Source: Paenibacillus sp. XY044
Lineage (GTDB): Bacteria > Bacillota > Bacilli > Paenibacillales > Paenibacillaceae
DNA length: 64,000 bases
Assembly (NCBI RefSeq): GCF_002257645.1
Contig: NZ_NQMO01000004.1
Location: forward strand, 1 to 64,000
Direction: 5' to 3'
A program made the translations under genes and the position numbers. Below, piece after piece: positions 26,349 through 34,132 of the stretch. Under the pieces are notes generated by a model. That model made no database searches. It was not told the origin of the DNA and worked only from the letters and a program-made list of their open reading frames with translations. The stretch's first letter is position 1, and each line of letters opens with the position of its first letter.

Positions 26349-26965
26349 TGAGCGGTTACCGGGTTGCTGTGTTTGCTTCCGGCACGGGAAGCAATTTTCA
26401 GGCATTGGCCGAAGCGGCCGCTGAGGGAAGGCTCGGCGGCGCGACGGTGGAGCTGCTCGTCTGCGACAAACCGGCGGCCCCTGTCGTCGGCCGGGCGGAG
26501 CGCCTGGGCATTCCCACGCATCTGTTCGTTCCCAAACAGTACGGATCGCGCGAGGAATATGAGGCGGAAATCGTCGCCAAGCTCGAGGAATTGGACATCG
26601 ACCTTGTCGTGCTGGCAGGTTACATGCGTCTGCTGACTTCCGTGATCGTCGACAAATATGCGGGACGCCTGATCAACATTCATCCGTCGCTGCTCCCGGC
26701 ATTTCCCGGGACAAACGCGATCGGACAAGCGCTGGACTATGGCGTCAAGCTGAGCGGTGTAACCGTGCATTTTGTGGACGGCGGCATGGATACCGGACCG
26801 ATTATCGCCCAGCGGGCGATCGAGGTGGCCGAGCATGAGACGGAGGAGTCCTTTGCGCAGGCGGTGCACGCTGTGGAACGCGCTCTGTATCCGCAGGTTG
26901 TTGCTCTTTTTGCCCAGGGGAGAGTCAAGCTGGATGGCCGGAAGGTCACGCTGCTTAAGGGATAA
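26348..26965 (+). CDS. purN: GAR transformylase (formyltetrahydrofolate type)
   Basis: A 205-residue folate-dependent transformylase. It has VFASGTGSNFQAL at the N-terminus, YMRLLTSVIV, the catalytic NIHPSLLPAFPG region with Asn and His, and VHFVDGGMDTGPII with the catalytic Asp. TAATG overlap with purM indicates coupling. A 391-bp gap with hairpins then precedes purH. Confidence 0.97.
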   Translation: MSGYRVAVFASGTGSNFQALAEAAAEGRLGGATVELLVCDKPAAPVVGRAERLGIPTHLFVPKQYGSREEYEAEIVAKLEELDIDLVVLAGYMRLLTSVIVDKYAGRLINIHPSLLPAFPGTNAIGQALDYGVKLSGVTVHFVDGGMDTGPIIAQRAIEVAEHETEESFAQAVHAVERALYPQVVALFAQGRVKLDGRKVTLLKG

Positions 26966-27021
26966 TACCTGACGTTGTTGTTGGATGGTTACAGAGATAC
27001 AGAAGATAAGGGGATAAAGGG

Positions 27022-27070
27022 ACAGCCGCCGCGCGTCCGACATGAATGGCGGCGGCTGCCAGCGGCTTTT
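27022..27070 (+). terminator. Strong GC hairpin after purN
   Basis: CAGCCGCCGC (27023-27032) pairs perfectly with GCGGCGGCTG (27049-27058), and TTTT follows 9 nt later. It may attenuate or partly terminate the purE-N transcript before purH. Confidence 0.5.
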
Positions 27071-27076
27071 CGTTTA

Positions 27077-27157
27077 ATATAAGTTGATTAAAGAATAGGA
27101 TGCAGGGCAAAGGAGTAGAACGATTCCGAACATCCATTTCAATAGTTCAACTTATAT
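27077..27157. repeat. AT-rich inverted repeat between purN and purH
   Basis: ATATAAGTTGA (27077-27087) and TCAACTTATAT (27147-27157) are perfect inverted 11-mers 59 bp apart. The enclosed DNA has no gene. It could be a small MITE-like insertion or a regulatory fold. The remainder up to purH (27158-27340) shows no recognisable feature. Confidence 0.5.
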
Positions 27158-27356
27158 AAGAAATGATAAATTTCGATGTTCACGCAAAGGACCTGACCGT
27201 TATCGGAGCAAAAGGTGCGCTTTGTGGAGGGATTTGACGGTTTTGTCGGCTCGGCCCGCTTCCGGCGGATGCCGGGTAATCTTTTCGATATTTCTCGGGA
27301 AATAAATGAGCTTCGAGCGAAAGTTATCGTTTTTACACATAAAGGAGGAGCATATC

Positions 27357-28904
27357 GTGAGTATTAAAAGAGCGCTGGTCAGCGTATCGGATAAGAAGGG
27401 CATCGTGGATTTTTGCCGCGAGCTGTCTGCATTGGGCGTGGAAATCATTTCGACAGGGGGCACCAAAAGCCTGCTGGCACAGGAAGGCGTACCGGTCATC
27501 GGCATTTCCGAAGTGACCGGGTTTCCGGAAATTTTGGATGGACGCGTAAAGACGCTGCATCCCGCGGTACACAGCGGCCTTCTGGCTGTCCGTGACAGCG
27601 AAGAGCATCAGCAGCAGATGAAAGAGCTGGGCCTGGACTACATCGATCTGGTGGTCGTAAACCTGTATCCGTTCCAGGAGACGATTGCCAAACCGGACGT
27701 CACTTATGAAGATGCGATCGAAAATATCGACATCGGCGGTCCGACCATGCTTCGTTCGGCAGCCAAAAATCATGCGTTTGTCAGCGTGGTTGTCGATTCG
27801 GCCGACTACGGTACCGTGCTTGCGGAAATCCGCGAGAACGGAGATACGACGCTGGAGACGCGCAAACGGCTTGCAGCCAAAGTTTTCCGCCACACCGGCG
27901 CATACGATGCCCTCATTTCCGATTATTTGTCGAACGTAACAGGCGATCCTCTTCCTGAGCGTTTGACGGTCACTTACGAGAAGATCCAAGACCTTCGTTA
28001 CGGCGAGAATCCGCACCAGAAAGCGGCGTTCTACCGCAAACCTCTCGCTCCATCCGGCACCATCACAACCGCCGAGCAGCTACACGGCAAGGAATTGTCG
28101 TACAACAACATCAACGACGCCAACGCGGCGCTGCAGATTGTCAAAGAATTCGACGAACCGGCTGTCGTGGCGGTCAAGCATATGAACCCTTGCGGCGTAG
28201 GCACAGGCGAAAGCATTTTGGAGGCCTATAAAAAAGCCTACAGCGCGGATCCGACCTCCATTTTCGGCGGCATCGTCGCGGCTAACCGCATCATCGACAG
28301 CGACACCGCGGCGCTGCTCAGCGAAATTTTCCTGGAAATTGTGCTGGCACCGGGCTTTACCGATGAGGCACTCGAAATTTTGACGAAGAAGAAGAACATC
28401 CGTCTGCTGAAAATGGGCGAATTCGGCTCCGCCAAGGAACGGAACAGCCAATTTGTCGTCACGTCGATCGACGGCGGCATGATCGTGCAGGAAAGCGACG
28501 TGCATTCGCTGGACGAAGCCGATCTGAAAGTCGTAACCGATCGTGCGCCTAGCGAAGAGGAGCTGAAGCAGCTGCTGTTCGGCTGGAAAGTCGTCAAGCA
28601 CGTGAAGTCGAACGCGATCGTACTGGCCGCGGACAACATGACCGTTGGTGTAGGTGCGGGTCAGATGAACCGCGTCGGCTCCGCCAAAATCGCCATCGAG
28701 CAGGCGGGCGACAAAGCCAAGGGATCGGTGCTCGCATCCGATGCGTTCTTCCCGATGGGCGATACGCTGGAGCTGGCTGCGAAAGCCGGTATCACGGCGG
28801 TCATTCAGCCTGGAGGCTCCATTAAGGACGAGGAGTCGATTAAAGTCGCAAACGAATACGGTATTGCCATGGTGTTTACGGGCGTAAGGCATTTTAGACA
28901 CTAA
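27357..28904 (+). CDS. purH: Bifunctional AICAR transformylase/IMP cyclohydrolase
   Basis: A 515-residue enzyme for the last two steps to IMP. The N-terminal MGS-like cyclohydrolase domain starts SIKRALVSVSDKKGIVDF and contains STGGTKSLL and DGRVKTLHP. The transformylase domain carries VAVKHMNPCGVG. GTG 27357 is chosen because AAAGGAGGA lies 7 nt upstream and the product then aligns with family N-termini; the open frame begins earlier at 27306. It may need its own promoter, given the gap before it. Confidence 0.98.
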   Translation: MSIKRALVSVSDKKGIVDFCRELSALGVEIISTGGTKSLLAQEGVPVIGISEVTGFPEILDGRVKTLHPAVHSGLLAVRDSEEHQQQMKELGLDYIDLVVVNLYPFQETIAKPDVTYEDAIENIDIGGPTMLRSAAKNHAFVSVVVDSADYGTVLAEIRENGDTTLETRKRLAAKVFRHTGAYDALISDYLSNVTGDPLPERLTVTYEKIQDLRYGENPHQKAAFYRKPLAPSGTITTAEQLHGKELSYNNINDANAALQIVKEFDEPAVVAVKHMNPCGVGTGESILEAYKKAYSADPTSIFGGIVAANRIIDSDTAALLSEIFLEIVLAPGFTDEALEILTKKKNIRLLKMGEFGSAKERNSQFVVTSIDGGMIVQESDVHSLDEADLKVVTDRAPSEEELKQLLFGWKVVKHVKSNAIVLAADNMTVGVGAGQMNRVGSAKIAIEQAGDKAKGSVLASDAFFPMGDTLELAAKAGITAVIQPGGSIKDEESIKVANEYGIAMVFTGVRHFRH

Positions 28905-28933
28905 GATCATGTTTTGAAAAGTAAAAAGGGCTG

Positions 28934-29057
28934 AGATAGCCGCGTTTCAGAGGTTTGGGGGGAAGTTAAGGAAGGGCGACTGCAGCCGGGCTGTTTACGA
29001 AAGTCGCCGCCTGCTGCTGGTTCCCGTCAACAAAATCTCTGCTGAACGCGGCTGTCT
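28934..29057. repeat. Long hairpin element between purH and purD
   Basis: AGATAGCCGCGTTTCAG (28934-28950) pairs with CTGAACGCGGCTGTCT (29042-29057). The stem continues inward through AGGTTTG/CAAAATCT and GGGAA/TTCCC, and an inner GGCGACT/AGTCGCC stem closes the top. The whole 124 nt folds into one arm. No coding frame is evident. Confidence 0.6.
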
Positions 29058-29145
29058 GCTATAAAGGGTGTCGACATGATAACGCTAATGTTATAGGTTT
29101 CTCATGAAAAATTAACGTGCATAAACGAAGAAACGGGAGGCGGAC

Positions 29146-30429
29146 ATGGATATATTGGTGATTGGCGGCGGGGGCCGCGAGCATGCCATCGTGTGGGCGC
29201 TGCATAAGAGCCCGAAGGCGGGACGGATCTATTGTGCCCCGGGAAATGCAGGGATTGGGCAGATTGCCGAATGCGTGCCGATTCAGGTCAATGAATTCGA
29301 CAAGCTGACGGACTTTGCTTTGACGAAAGAAGTGGGATTGGTCGTCGTCGGACCGGATGATCCGCTCGCGGACGGCATTGTGGATGCCTTTGAGGCGAAG
29401 AATATTCCGGTATTCGGACCGAACCGCAAGGCGGCTGAGATCGAAGGCAGCAAGACGTTCATGAAGGATCTGCTGCATAAGTACAACATTCCTACAGCGT
29501 CTTACCGCAAATTCGACAATTACGAAGAGGCGTCCGCTTATTTGCAGTCGCAGCAGGCGCCGATCGTTATTAAGGCGGACGGACTTGCCGCAGGGAAGGG
29601 CGTAACCGTGGCGTTTACGATGGAGGAGGCGGAAAAAGCGCTCCAGGACATCATGGTAGCCAAAGTATTCGGCGAATCCGGCGCTCAGGTCGTTATCGAG
29701 CATTTCCTGCAGGGGCAGGAAATGTCGATTCTGTCCTTTGTCGACGGGGAGACGGTGCGGCCGATGGCGGCTGCGCAGGACCATAAGCCGGTGTTTGACG
29801 GGGATAAGGGTCCGAACACGGGCGGCATGGGTACCTATTCGCCGCTGCCGCATGTAGACCCGGCCATCATTGAAGCCGCTGTCGAAAACATCATCAAGCC
29901 GACCGCCAAAGCGATGGTAGCCGAAGGCCGGCCGTTCCGCGGGGTGCTTTTCGCGGGGCTGATGATCCAGCCGGACGGCACGCCGACTACGATCGAATTC
30001 AACGCCCGTTTTGGCGACCCGGAGACCCAGGTTGTGCTGCCGCGGCTGAAGACGGATCTGCTCGACATTTTCCTGGCGGTCGTGAACGGCACGCTGGCGG
30101 ACATCGACATCGAGTGGAGCGATGAAGCTGCCGTGTGCGTCGTGCTCGCTTCGGGCGGCTATCCCGCCTCGTATCCGAAGGGACTGCCGATCCAGGGGCT
30201 GGATCGGGTCGACGCGGCGGACGCCCTCGTGTTCCACGCGGGAACCGCAAAGAACGAGCAGGGCGAGTTCGTCACCAGCGGCGGCCGCGTGCTGGGCGTC
30301 GTCGGCCTGGGCGCCGACATCGCCGAAGCCCGCGCGAAGGCATATGCGCAGGCCGAGAAGATTACCTTCGAAGGCAAGCAAAACCGCACGGACATCGCCG
30401 CCAAGGCGTTGGTGAAGAGCGGGAAGTAA
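29146..30429 (+). CDS. purD: GAR synthetase
   Basis: A 427-residue ATP-grasp ligase joining phosphoribosylamine and glycine. It begins DILVIGGGGREHAI and contains GPDDPLADGIVDAFE, VIKADGLAAGKGV, the signature KPVFDGDKGPNTGGMGTYSP and IEFNARFGDPETQ. GGGAGGCG is 7 nt before ATG 29146. It is the last gene of the pur operon and is followed by two hairpins. Confidence 0.98.
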   Translation: MDILVIGGGGREHAIVWALHKSPKAGRIYCAPGNAGIGQIAECVPIQVNEFDKLTDFALTKEVGLVVVGPDDPLADGIVDAFEAKNIPVFGPNRKAAEIEGSKTFMKDLLHKYNIPTASYRKFDNYEEASAYLQSQQAPIVIKADGLAAGKGVTVAFTMEEAEKALQDIMVAKVFGESGAQVVIEHFLQGQEMSILSFVDGETVRPMAAAQDHKPVFDGDKGPNTGGMGTYSPLPHVDPAIIEAAVENIIKPTAKAMVAEGRPFRGVLFAGLMIQPDGTPTTIEFNARFGDPETQVVLPRLKTDLLDIFLAVVNGTLADIDIEWSDEAAVCVVLASGGYPASYPKGLPIQGLDRVDAADALVFHAGTAKNEQGEFVTSGGRVLGVVGLGADIAEARAKAYAQAEKITFEGKQNRTDIAAKALVKSGK

Positions 30430-30436
30430 AGAAGTT

Positions 30437-30507
30437 GCCCGGTTTGTGCCGGGCTTACATGTATAGGGCGTTCCGAGGTCGATTCACGACCGAAGGGACG
30501 CCTTTTG
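30437..30507 (+). terminator. Terminator of the purine operon
   Basis: A GCCCGG/GCCGGGC hairpin (30437-30453) is followed by a longer one in which GGCGT and GGTCG (30467-30480) pair with CGACC and ACGCC (30487-30502) before TTTT. The second is the likely terminator. Confidence 0.75.
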
Positions 30508-30688
30508 TTGTGGGTGATGTAGTGGGCAGGTGACAGGGCGTGAGTTGATAAGTGGATGCAACTGGCTGGAGTAGTAGGTGCAGAATATGGTTAGTTTGGG
30601 GGAGAGCGGCCGAGTGGGTCGTATTTTGCGCCAACACATGCCGGCCTTGCTATTTTAATTCCCAGAATCACACTTTTTCCACACCCCC
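30508..30688. other. Gene-free stretch after the pur operon
   Basis: No ORF with a ribosome site or RNA fold that I can support. It becomes AT-rich toward the promoter at 30689. Confidence 0.5.
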
Positions 30689-30717
30689 TTGCAAAAAATC
30701 TCAATATAATATATTAT
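30689..30717 (+). promoter_or_regulatory. Promoter of the esterase gene
   Basis: TTGCAA and TATTAT are 17 bp apart in a strongly AT-rich tract, with about 130 bp of leader before the gene. The leader holds no clear riboswitch. Confidence 0.6.
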
Positions 30718-30850
30718 ATATTTATAAATCTTAATTTTAAAATAAAATGAAATGCAGAAGAGATTTGATCTTCGTAAGCGCAGCAGAAGAGCGTGAAGTA
30801 ATTGAACATATTTCGCCGGACACTCAGGTCCGTGCATTGGGAGGCGTACA

Positions 30851-31477
30851 ATGATGAGTATGAAGCATATTTTTGTTCAGGGAAGTCGGCCGGAGGCACC
30901 CGTTGTGGTTCTACTTCACGGAACGGGTGGGAATGAGCGGGATTTGCTCCCGATCGCAGAAATGATTGCACCCGGAGCTTCTGTGCTTGGTGTGCGGGGA
31001 AATGTCCTGGAACATGGCATGCCGCGTTTCTTCCGGCGTTTGGCCGAAGGGGTGTTCGACGAGGAAGATTTGGTTGCGCGGACGCATGAACTGAAGGCGT
31101 TTTTGGATGAGGCGGCAGCGCAGTACTCGCTCGACCGGAACCGGATGGTGGCCTTAGGCTTCTCCAACGGCGCCAACATAGCCGCAAGCCTGCTGTTCCA
31201 TTACAGCGACGCCCTGCAGGGAGCGGTTCTGCTGCATCCGATGGTTCCGCTGCGCGGGAAAGAACTGCCTGATCTCAGCGGCGTTCCGGTATTTATCGGG
31301 GCGGGGACGAATGATCCGCTGTGCTCCATCAATGAAACCGAGGAGCTCAATTCGCTGCTGTCCGGCGCTGGTGCGGACACGGAGCTGAATTGGGAGAATT
31401 ACGGACATCAGCTCAGCAAGCTGGAGATTGATGCGGCGACCGCCTGGTTTGCGAAAAATTTTAACGAACACGCATAA
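30851..31477 (+). CDS. Phospholipase/carboxylesterase family alpha/beta hydrolase
   Basis: A 208-residue hydrolase similar to the MhqD-type carboxylesterases of Bacillus. The oxyanion region is VVLLHGTGGNERDLLPIA. The nucleophile Ser sits in LGFSNGANIAAS. The acid is Asp in GAGTNDPLCS and the base is His in WENYGHQLS. It has no signal peptide. GGGAGGCG lies 6-7 nt upstream of ATG 30851. In Bacillus such esterases respond to quinone or thiol stress; here a VOC-family gene lies opposite and a flavin reductase follows, which fits but does not prove a similar role. Confidence 0.85.
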   Translation: MMSMKHIFVQGSRPEAPVVVLLHGTGGNERDLLPIAEMIAPGASVLGVRGNVLEHGMPRFFRRLAEGVFDEEDLVARTHELKAFLDEAAAQYSLDRNRMVALGFSNGANIAASLLFHYSDALQGAVLLHPMVPLRGKELPDLSGVPVFIGAGTNDPLCSINETEELNSLLSGAGADTELNWENYGHQLSKLEIDAATAWFAKNFNEHA

Positions 31478-31554
31478 AGTATCGATAGGGTTAGCCATCT
31501 GAATGGTTCTGCGTGGCAGGACTGCACATGAGATGACTGGCTGACATTAAGGAA

Positions 31555-31592
31555 AAGGCTGCGCGGGACTCATCCCGGCAGTCTTTTTTTGC
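31555..31592 (+). terminator. Terminator of the esterase gene
   Basis: AGGCTGC and CGGG pair with CCCG and GCAGTCT around ACTCAT, followed by seven T. It also lies just beyond the stop of the convergent VOC gene. Confidence 0.85.
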
Positions 31593-31615
31593 TGCGTTGG
31601 AAATTCCGTTTTCCC

Positions 31616-32041
31616 TTACTCCTCCGGAAACTCCCAAGCGGGATTCCAGACGATTTCCCACAAGTGCCCGTCAGGGTCCTGGAAATAACCTGAGTACCCT
31701 CCCCAGAACGTATCGTGTGCGGGCGAGGTGATCGTGGCTCCGGCCTGACGCGCCTGTTCCATCACCTGATCGACCTCTTCCTTGCTGGTAACGTTGTGAC
31801 CGATCGTAAACTCCGCACTGCTGGGGGCGGTACGTTCAATTTTGGCGTCGTGGACGAGATCGATCCTTTTCCAGACAGCCAGCTTCAAGCCGGCCTGAAG
31901 GTCGAAAAACGCGACGGCGCCGTGCTCAAATTCTGTTCCGACAATGCCTTCCGTGGGCAGCCCCAGGCCATCCCGGTAAAAGGACAGCGCTCTTTCCAAA
32001 TCGTCTACTCCCAGGGTCAAGACGGATATTCTTGGCTTCAT
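31616..32041 (-). CDS. VOC superfamily (glyoxalase/bleomycin-resistance-like) protein
   Basis: A 141-residue protein made of two beta-alpha-beta-beta-beta modules: SVLTLGVDDLERALSFYRDGLGL and, in the second, ATITSPAHDTFWGGYSGYFQDPDGHLWEIVWNP. The final Glu/Asp pattern is that of metal-binding VOC enzymes. Substrate cannot be told; glyoxalase-like, dioxygenase-like or thiol-conjugate roles are all possible. GGAGG is 6-8 nt before the ATG at 32041. It converges on the esterase gene. Confidence 0.85.
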   Translation of the reverse strand: MKPRISVLTLGVDDLERALSFYRDGLGLPTEGIVGTEFEHGAVAFFDLQAGLKLAVWKRIDLVHDAKIERTAPSSAEFTIGHNVTSKEEVDQVMEQARQAGATITSPAHDTFWGGYSGYFQDPDGHLWEIVWNPAWEFPEE

Positions 32042-32249
32042 AATAAAACGTCCTCCTTCTTTTAATAAAGTGTGTTATGCATCTGCTTGTACTTTGATTA
32101 TAGCAATGAATTGGTGACAGCTTGATTGTCATCATTTTTTCGCGAATGCGATTCAAATTAGATTCGTCCGGAGTGGGAGAACCTAAAGACTAGAACATGA
32201 ATATATCTTTCTCAATCCATACATAACCAAACTTCAAGGAGTGAATACG

Positions 32250-32807
32250 ATGAGCATTGCTGTGATTTACGGGGGCACGCGCCCAGACGGCAACACGGAG
32301 CTTCTGACCGAGCGGGTCGTCCGGGGATTTGCCGGTGTGGACCGGATCATGCTGAAAGAGTATACGGTTCAACCGATAGAGGATTACCGTCATACCGAAC
32401 AGGGTTTTCAGGACGTGGGAGACGATTACAACGCGCTGATTGACCGCGTGCTTGCCGCGGATACCGTGATTTTTGCTACTCCGGTGTATTGGTACGGCAT
32501 GTCGGGCCATATGAAAAATTTTATCGACCGTTGGTCCCAAACGCTTAGGGATGATAAGCGCCCGCATTTCCGGGAGTCGATGAAGTCCAAAACCGCTTAC
32601 GTTATTGCGGTCGGAGGTGACGATCCGCTGCTGAAAGGACTGCCGCTGATCCAGCAGTTTCAGTATATTTTCGGCTTCTTCGGAACGAAGTTTGGGGGCT
32701 ATATCCTGGGCCAGGGAAACCGGCCGGGGGCGGTTGCCGATGATACCGCGTCGATCAAGCTGGCGGATGAGTTCCGGGAGCGTCTGATCCGACAGGTGCA
32801 GGAATAA
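32250..32807 (+). CDS. Flavodoxin-fold NAD(P)H-dependent FMN reductase
   Basis: A 185-residue flavoprotein. The phosphate-binding loop for FMN is YGGTRPDGNTELLTERVV, and TPVYWYGMSGHMKNFIDRW is the second cofactor region. Such proteins reduce flavins, quinones or nitro/azo compounds using NAD(P)H. ATG 32250 lies 9 nt after CAAGGAG; GTG 32241 is also in frame but too close to it. It is a single gene. Confidence 0.85.
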   Translation: MSIAVIYGGTRPDGNTELLTERVVRGFAGVDRIMLKEYTVQPIEDYRHTEQGFQDVGDDYNALIDRVLAADTVIFATPVYWYGMSGHMKNFIDRWSQTLRDDKRPHFRESMKSKTAYVIAVGGDDPLLKGLPLIQQFQYIFGFFGTKFGGYILGQGNRPGAVADDTASIKLADEFRERLIRQVQE

Positions 32808-32874
32808 GGTAGTAAATTATAATTTACAATTTGCATAACTTGTGGTATATCCTGCCGTATGCTAAGATAACAAT

Positions 32875-33000
32875 AAATAAGGAGCAGCCGGCCCAGGCTA
32901 CTCCCTAGCACAAACATCTTGAGTGGGATTTCCCTCCAGGATCAAGCTTGACCTTGAAAAGTAACCCACTTAGGTGCCGACCTTAAGAGTGGGTTACTTT
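32875..33000 (+). ncRNA. Possible antisense RNA antitoxin
   Basis: A plus-strand promoter-like pair, TTGTGG (32840-32845) and TAAGAT (32863-32868) with 17-bp spacing, would start an RNA near 32875. That RNA would run through a small hairpin (GGAGCAGCC/GGCTACTCC) into the stem at 32958-33000. It would overlap the 3' end of the toxin mRNA, as RatA and SR4 do in B. subtilis. The RNA itself is inferred. Confidence 0.4.
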
Positions 33001-33001
33001 C
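32957..33001 (-). terminator. Shared terminator hairpin of the toxin locus
   Basis: AAAGTAACCCACT (32958-32970) pairs perfectly with AGTGGGTTACTTT (32988-33000), with a short AGGT/ACCT extension inside. On the minus strand it overlaps the toxin stop codon and is followed by TTTTC. On plus it could end the antisense RNA. Confidence 0.75.
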
Positions 33002-33074
33002 GTTTATCGATGTAAGTGAGTAACGCTACCAGGAAAATCCCGAAGGTTAGTACTTCACCAAACGAAATGTTCAT
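32994..33074 (-). CDS. Holin-like type I toxin peptide (TxpA/BsrG-like)
   Basis: A 26-residue peptide too short for ordinary ORF calling. After a short polar start (MNISFGEV) comes one membrane helix (LTFGIFLVALLTY), then the basic end IDKRK. This is the pattern of the putative holin-like toxin family (Hol_Tox) of Bacillales, which depolarise or damage the membrane. AAAGGAGGTG lies 8 nt before ATG 33074; ATG 33080 is in frame but sits on the ribosome site. An extended -10 is found upstream, and a hairpin terminator overlaps the stop. A probable antisense RNA reads from the other strand across the 3' end. Confidence 0.8.
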   Translation of the reverse strand: MNISFGEVLTFGIFLVALLTYIDKRK

Positions 33075-33130
33075 TCGCATCACCTCCTTTCGGAGGGTGC
33101 GCCCATTCAAGGTGTGTTTGTACAACCCAT

Positions 33131-33139
33131 ATTATACCA
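33131..33139 (-). promoter_or_regulatory. Extended -10 promoter of the toxin gene
   Basis: On the minus strand the sequence is TGGTATAAT, a perfect extended -10, about 57 bp before the toxin start. The -35 region is poor, as is usual for such promoters. Confidence 0.6.
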
Positions 33140-33224
33140 TAGGGGAAGCTAATTCGAGCTCCCTACTTAATCAAGTATCATTGGAGTAAACATAACGTAT
33201 ACCCTGAGAATAAAAGACTTAGAA

Positions 33225-33253
33225 AAGGCCCATTTAAGGTGGGCTTTTTTTTA
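33225..33253 (+). terminator. Orphan plus-strand terminator
   Basis: GCCCATT pairs with GGTGGGC and is followed by eight T. No plus-strand gene lies immediately upstream, so it may end a longer antisense transcript from the toxin locus or an unseen RNA. Confidence 0.6.
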
Positions 33254-33400
33254 ACCATGAAATTAATAAGAAAATTTGCTTACCCATCAAAACAAAAAAA
33301 CATTCATCAATCATGATAGAGAGATCCTCAAGGTGTATAGGCCATCAGTTGCCCCAGTCACCAACTTCCTAGCTGTTCCGTGCTATCTACGGCCTTGATA

Positions 33401-33442
33401 TTGACAGTGTAGTACGGTTGTACTAAATTTATTAGTACAGAC
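33401..33442 (+). promoter_or_regulatory. Promoter and palindromic operator of the TetR-ydbST operon
   Basis: TTGACA (33401-33406) and TAAATT (33424-33429) are 17 bp apart. A perfect palindrome GTACTAAATTTATTAGTAC (33420-33438) covers the -10 and start site, and AGTACGGTTGTACT (33411-33424) lies in the spacer. This is the usual position for autorepression by the TetR protein encoded next. Confidence 0.75.
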
Positions 33443-33499
33443 GTACGAAACTTTGGGATTTGCAAAGCAGGTGATTTCCTATAGGAGGCATGGTAGTCC

Positions 33500-34132
33500 A
33501 TGGAACAATCGAAGAGAAGGCAGCAAATCGTAGAGGTCGCGATCCATACGATTGCTGAGCTTGGTTATGCTCAAGCTTCGGTGGGACAAATCGTCAAGCG
33601 CGCCTGCGTAAGCAAAGGCGTGTTCACGTACCACTTTGCGAGCAAGGATGAGCTGATGGAGCAAATTGTCCATGAGGTCTTCGAGACCGCAGCACGCTTC
33701 ATGTCTCCGCAAATGGAGGGGCAAACGGCTCCAAACGATATGCTGAAGGCTTATATCGAGTCGAACCTGGAATTTATGGGCGCGCACCGCGATTACATCG
33801 TGGCTTTGACGGAAATCGTCACGAATGCGCGTACGCCGGACGGAAAGCTTCGGTTTGGAGGAACCTCGGATGACTCGATCCTGGAGCCTCTTATCGAAAT
33901 ATTGCAATGGGGGCAGGAGACCGGGGAGTTCAAGACGTTAACCGAACGGTCTGCACAGGTGACCGCAGCGGCGATCCGCAGCGCTATTGACGGCGTCGCG
34001 AACCAACTGCTCGTGAATCCCGGCCTGGACCTTGCGGAATACGCGGCAGAACTGGCCGCCCTGTTTCTGTCGGCCGTCCGCCGCCCCTCCCATCCATCGG
34101 ATTTCTCAGTGGAAGGAGGAGAGAAGTCATGA
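33500..34132 (+). CDS. TetR/AcrR family regulator
   Basis: A 210-residue repressor. The N-terminal helix-turn-helix reads QIVEVAIHTIAELGYAQASVGQIVKRACVSKGVFTYHFASKDELMEQIV, as in the family. The C-terminal ligand-binding domain is less conserved. GGAGGCATGG precedes ATG 33500. It overlaps ydbS by 4 bp, so it is the first gene of a three-gene operon and probably represses it through the GTAC palindromes at 33411-33438. The inducer is unknown. Confidence 0.92.
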   Translation: MEQSKRRQQIVEVAIHTIAELGYAQASVGQIVKRACVSKGVFTYHFASKDELMEQIVHEVFETAARFMSPQMEGQTAPNDMLKAYIESNLEFMGAHRDYIVALTEIVTNARTPDGKLRFGGTSDDSILEPLIEILQWGQETGEFKTLTERSAQVTAAAIRSAIDGVANQLLVNPGLDLAEYAAELAALFLSAVRRPSHPSDFSVEGGEKS

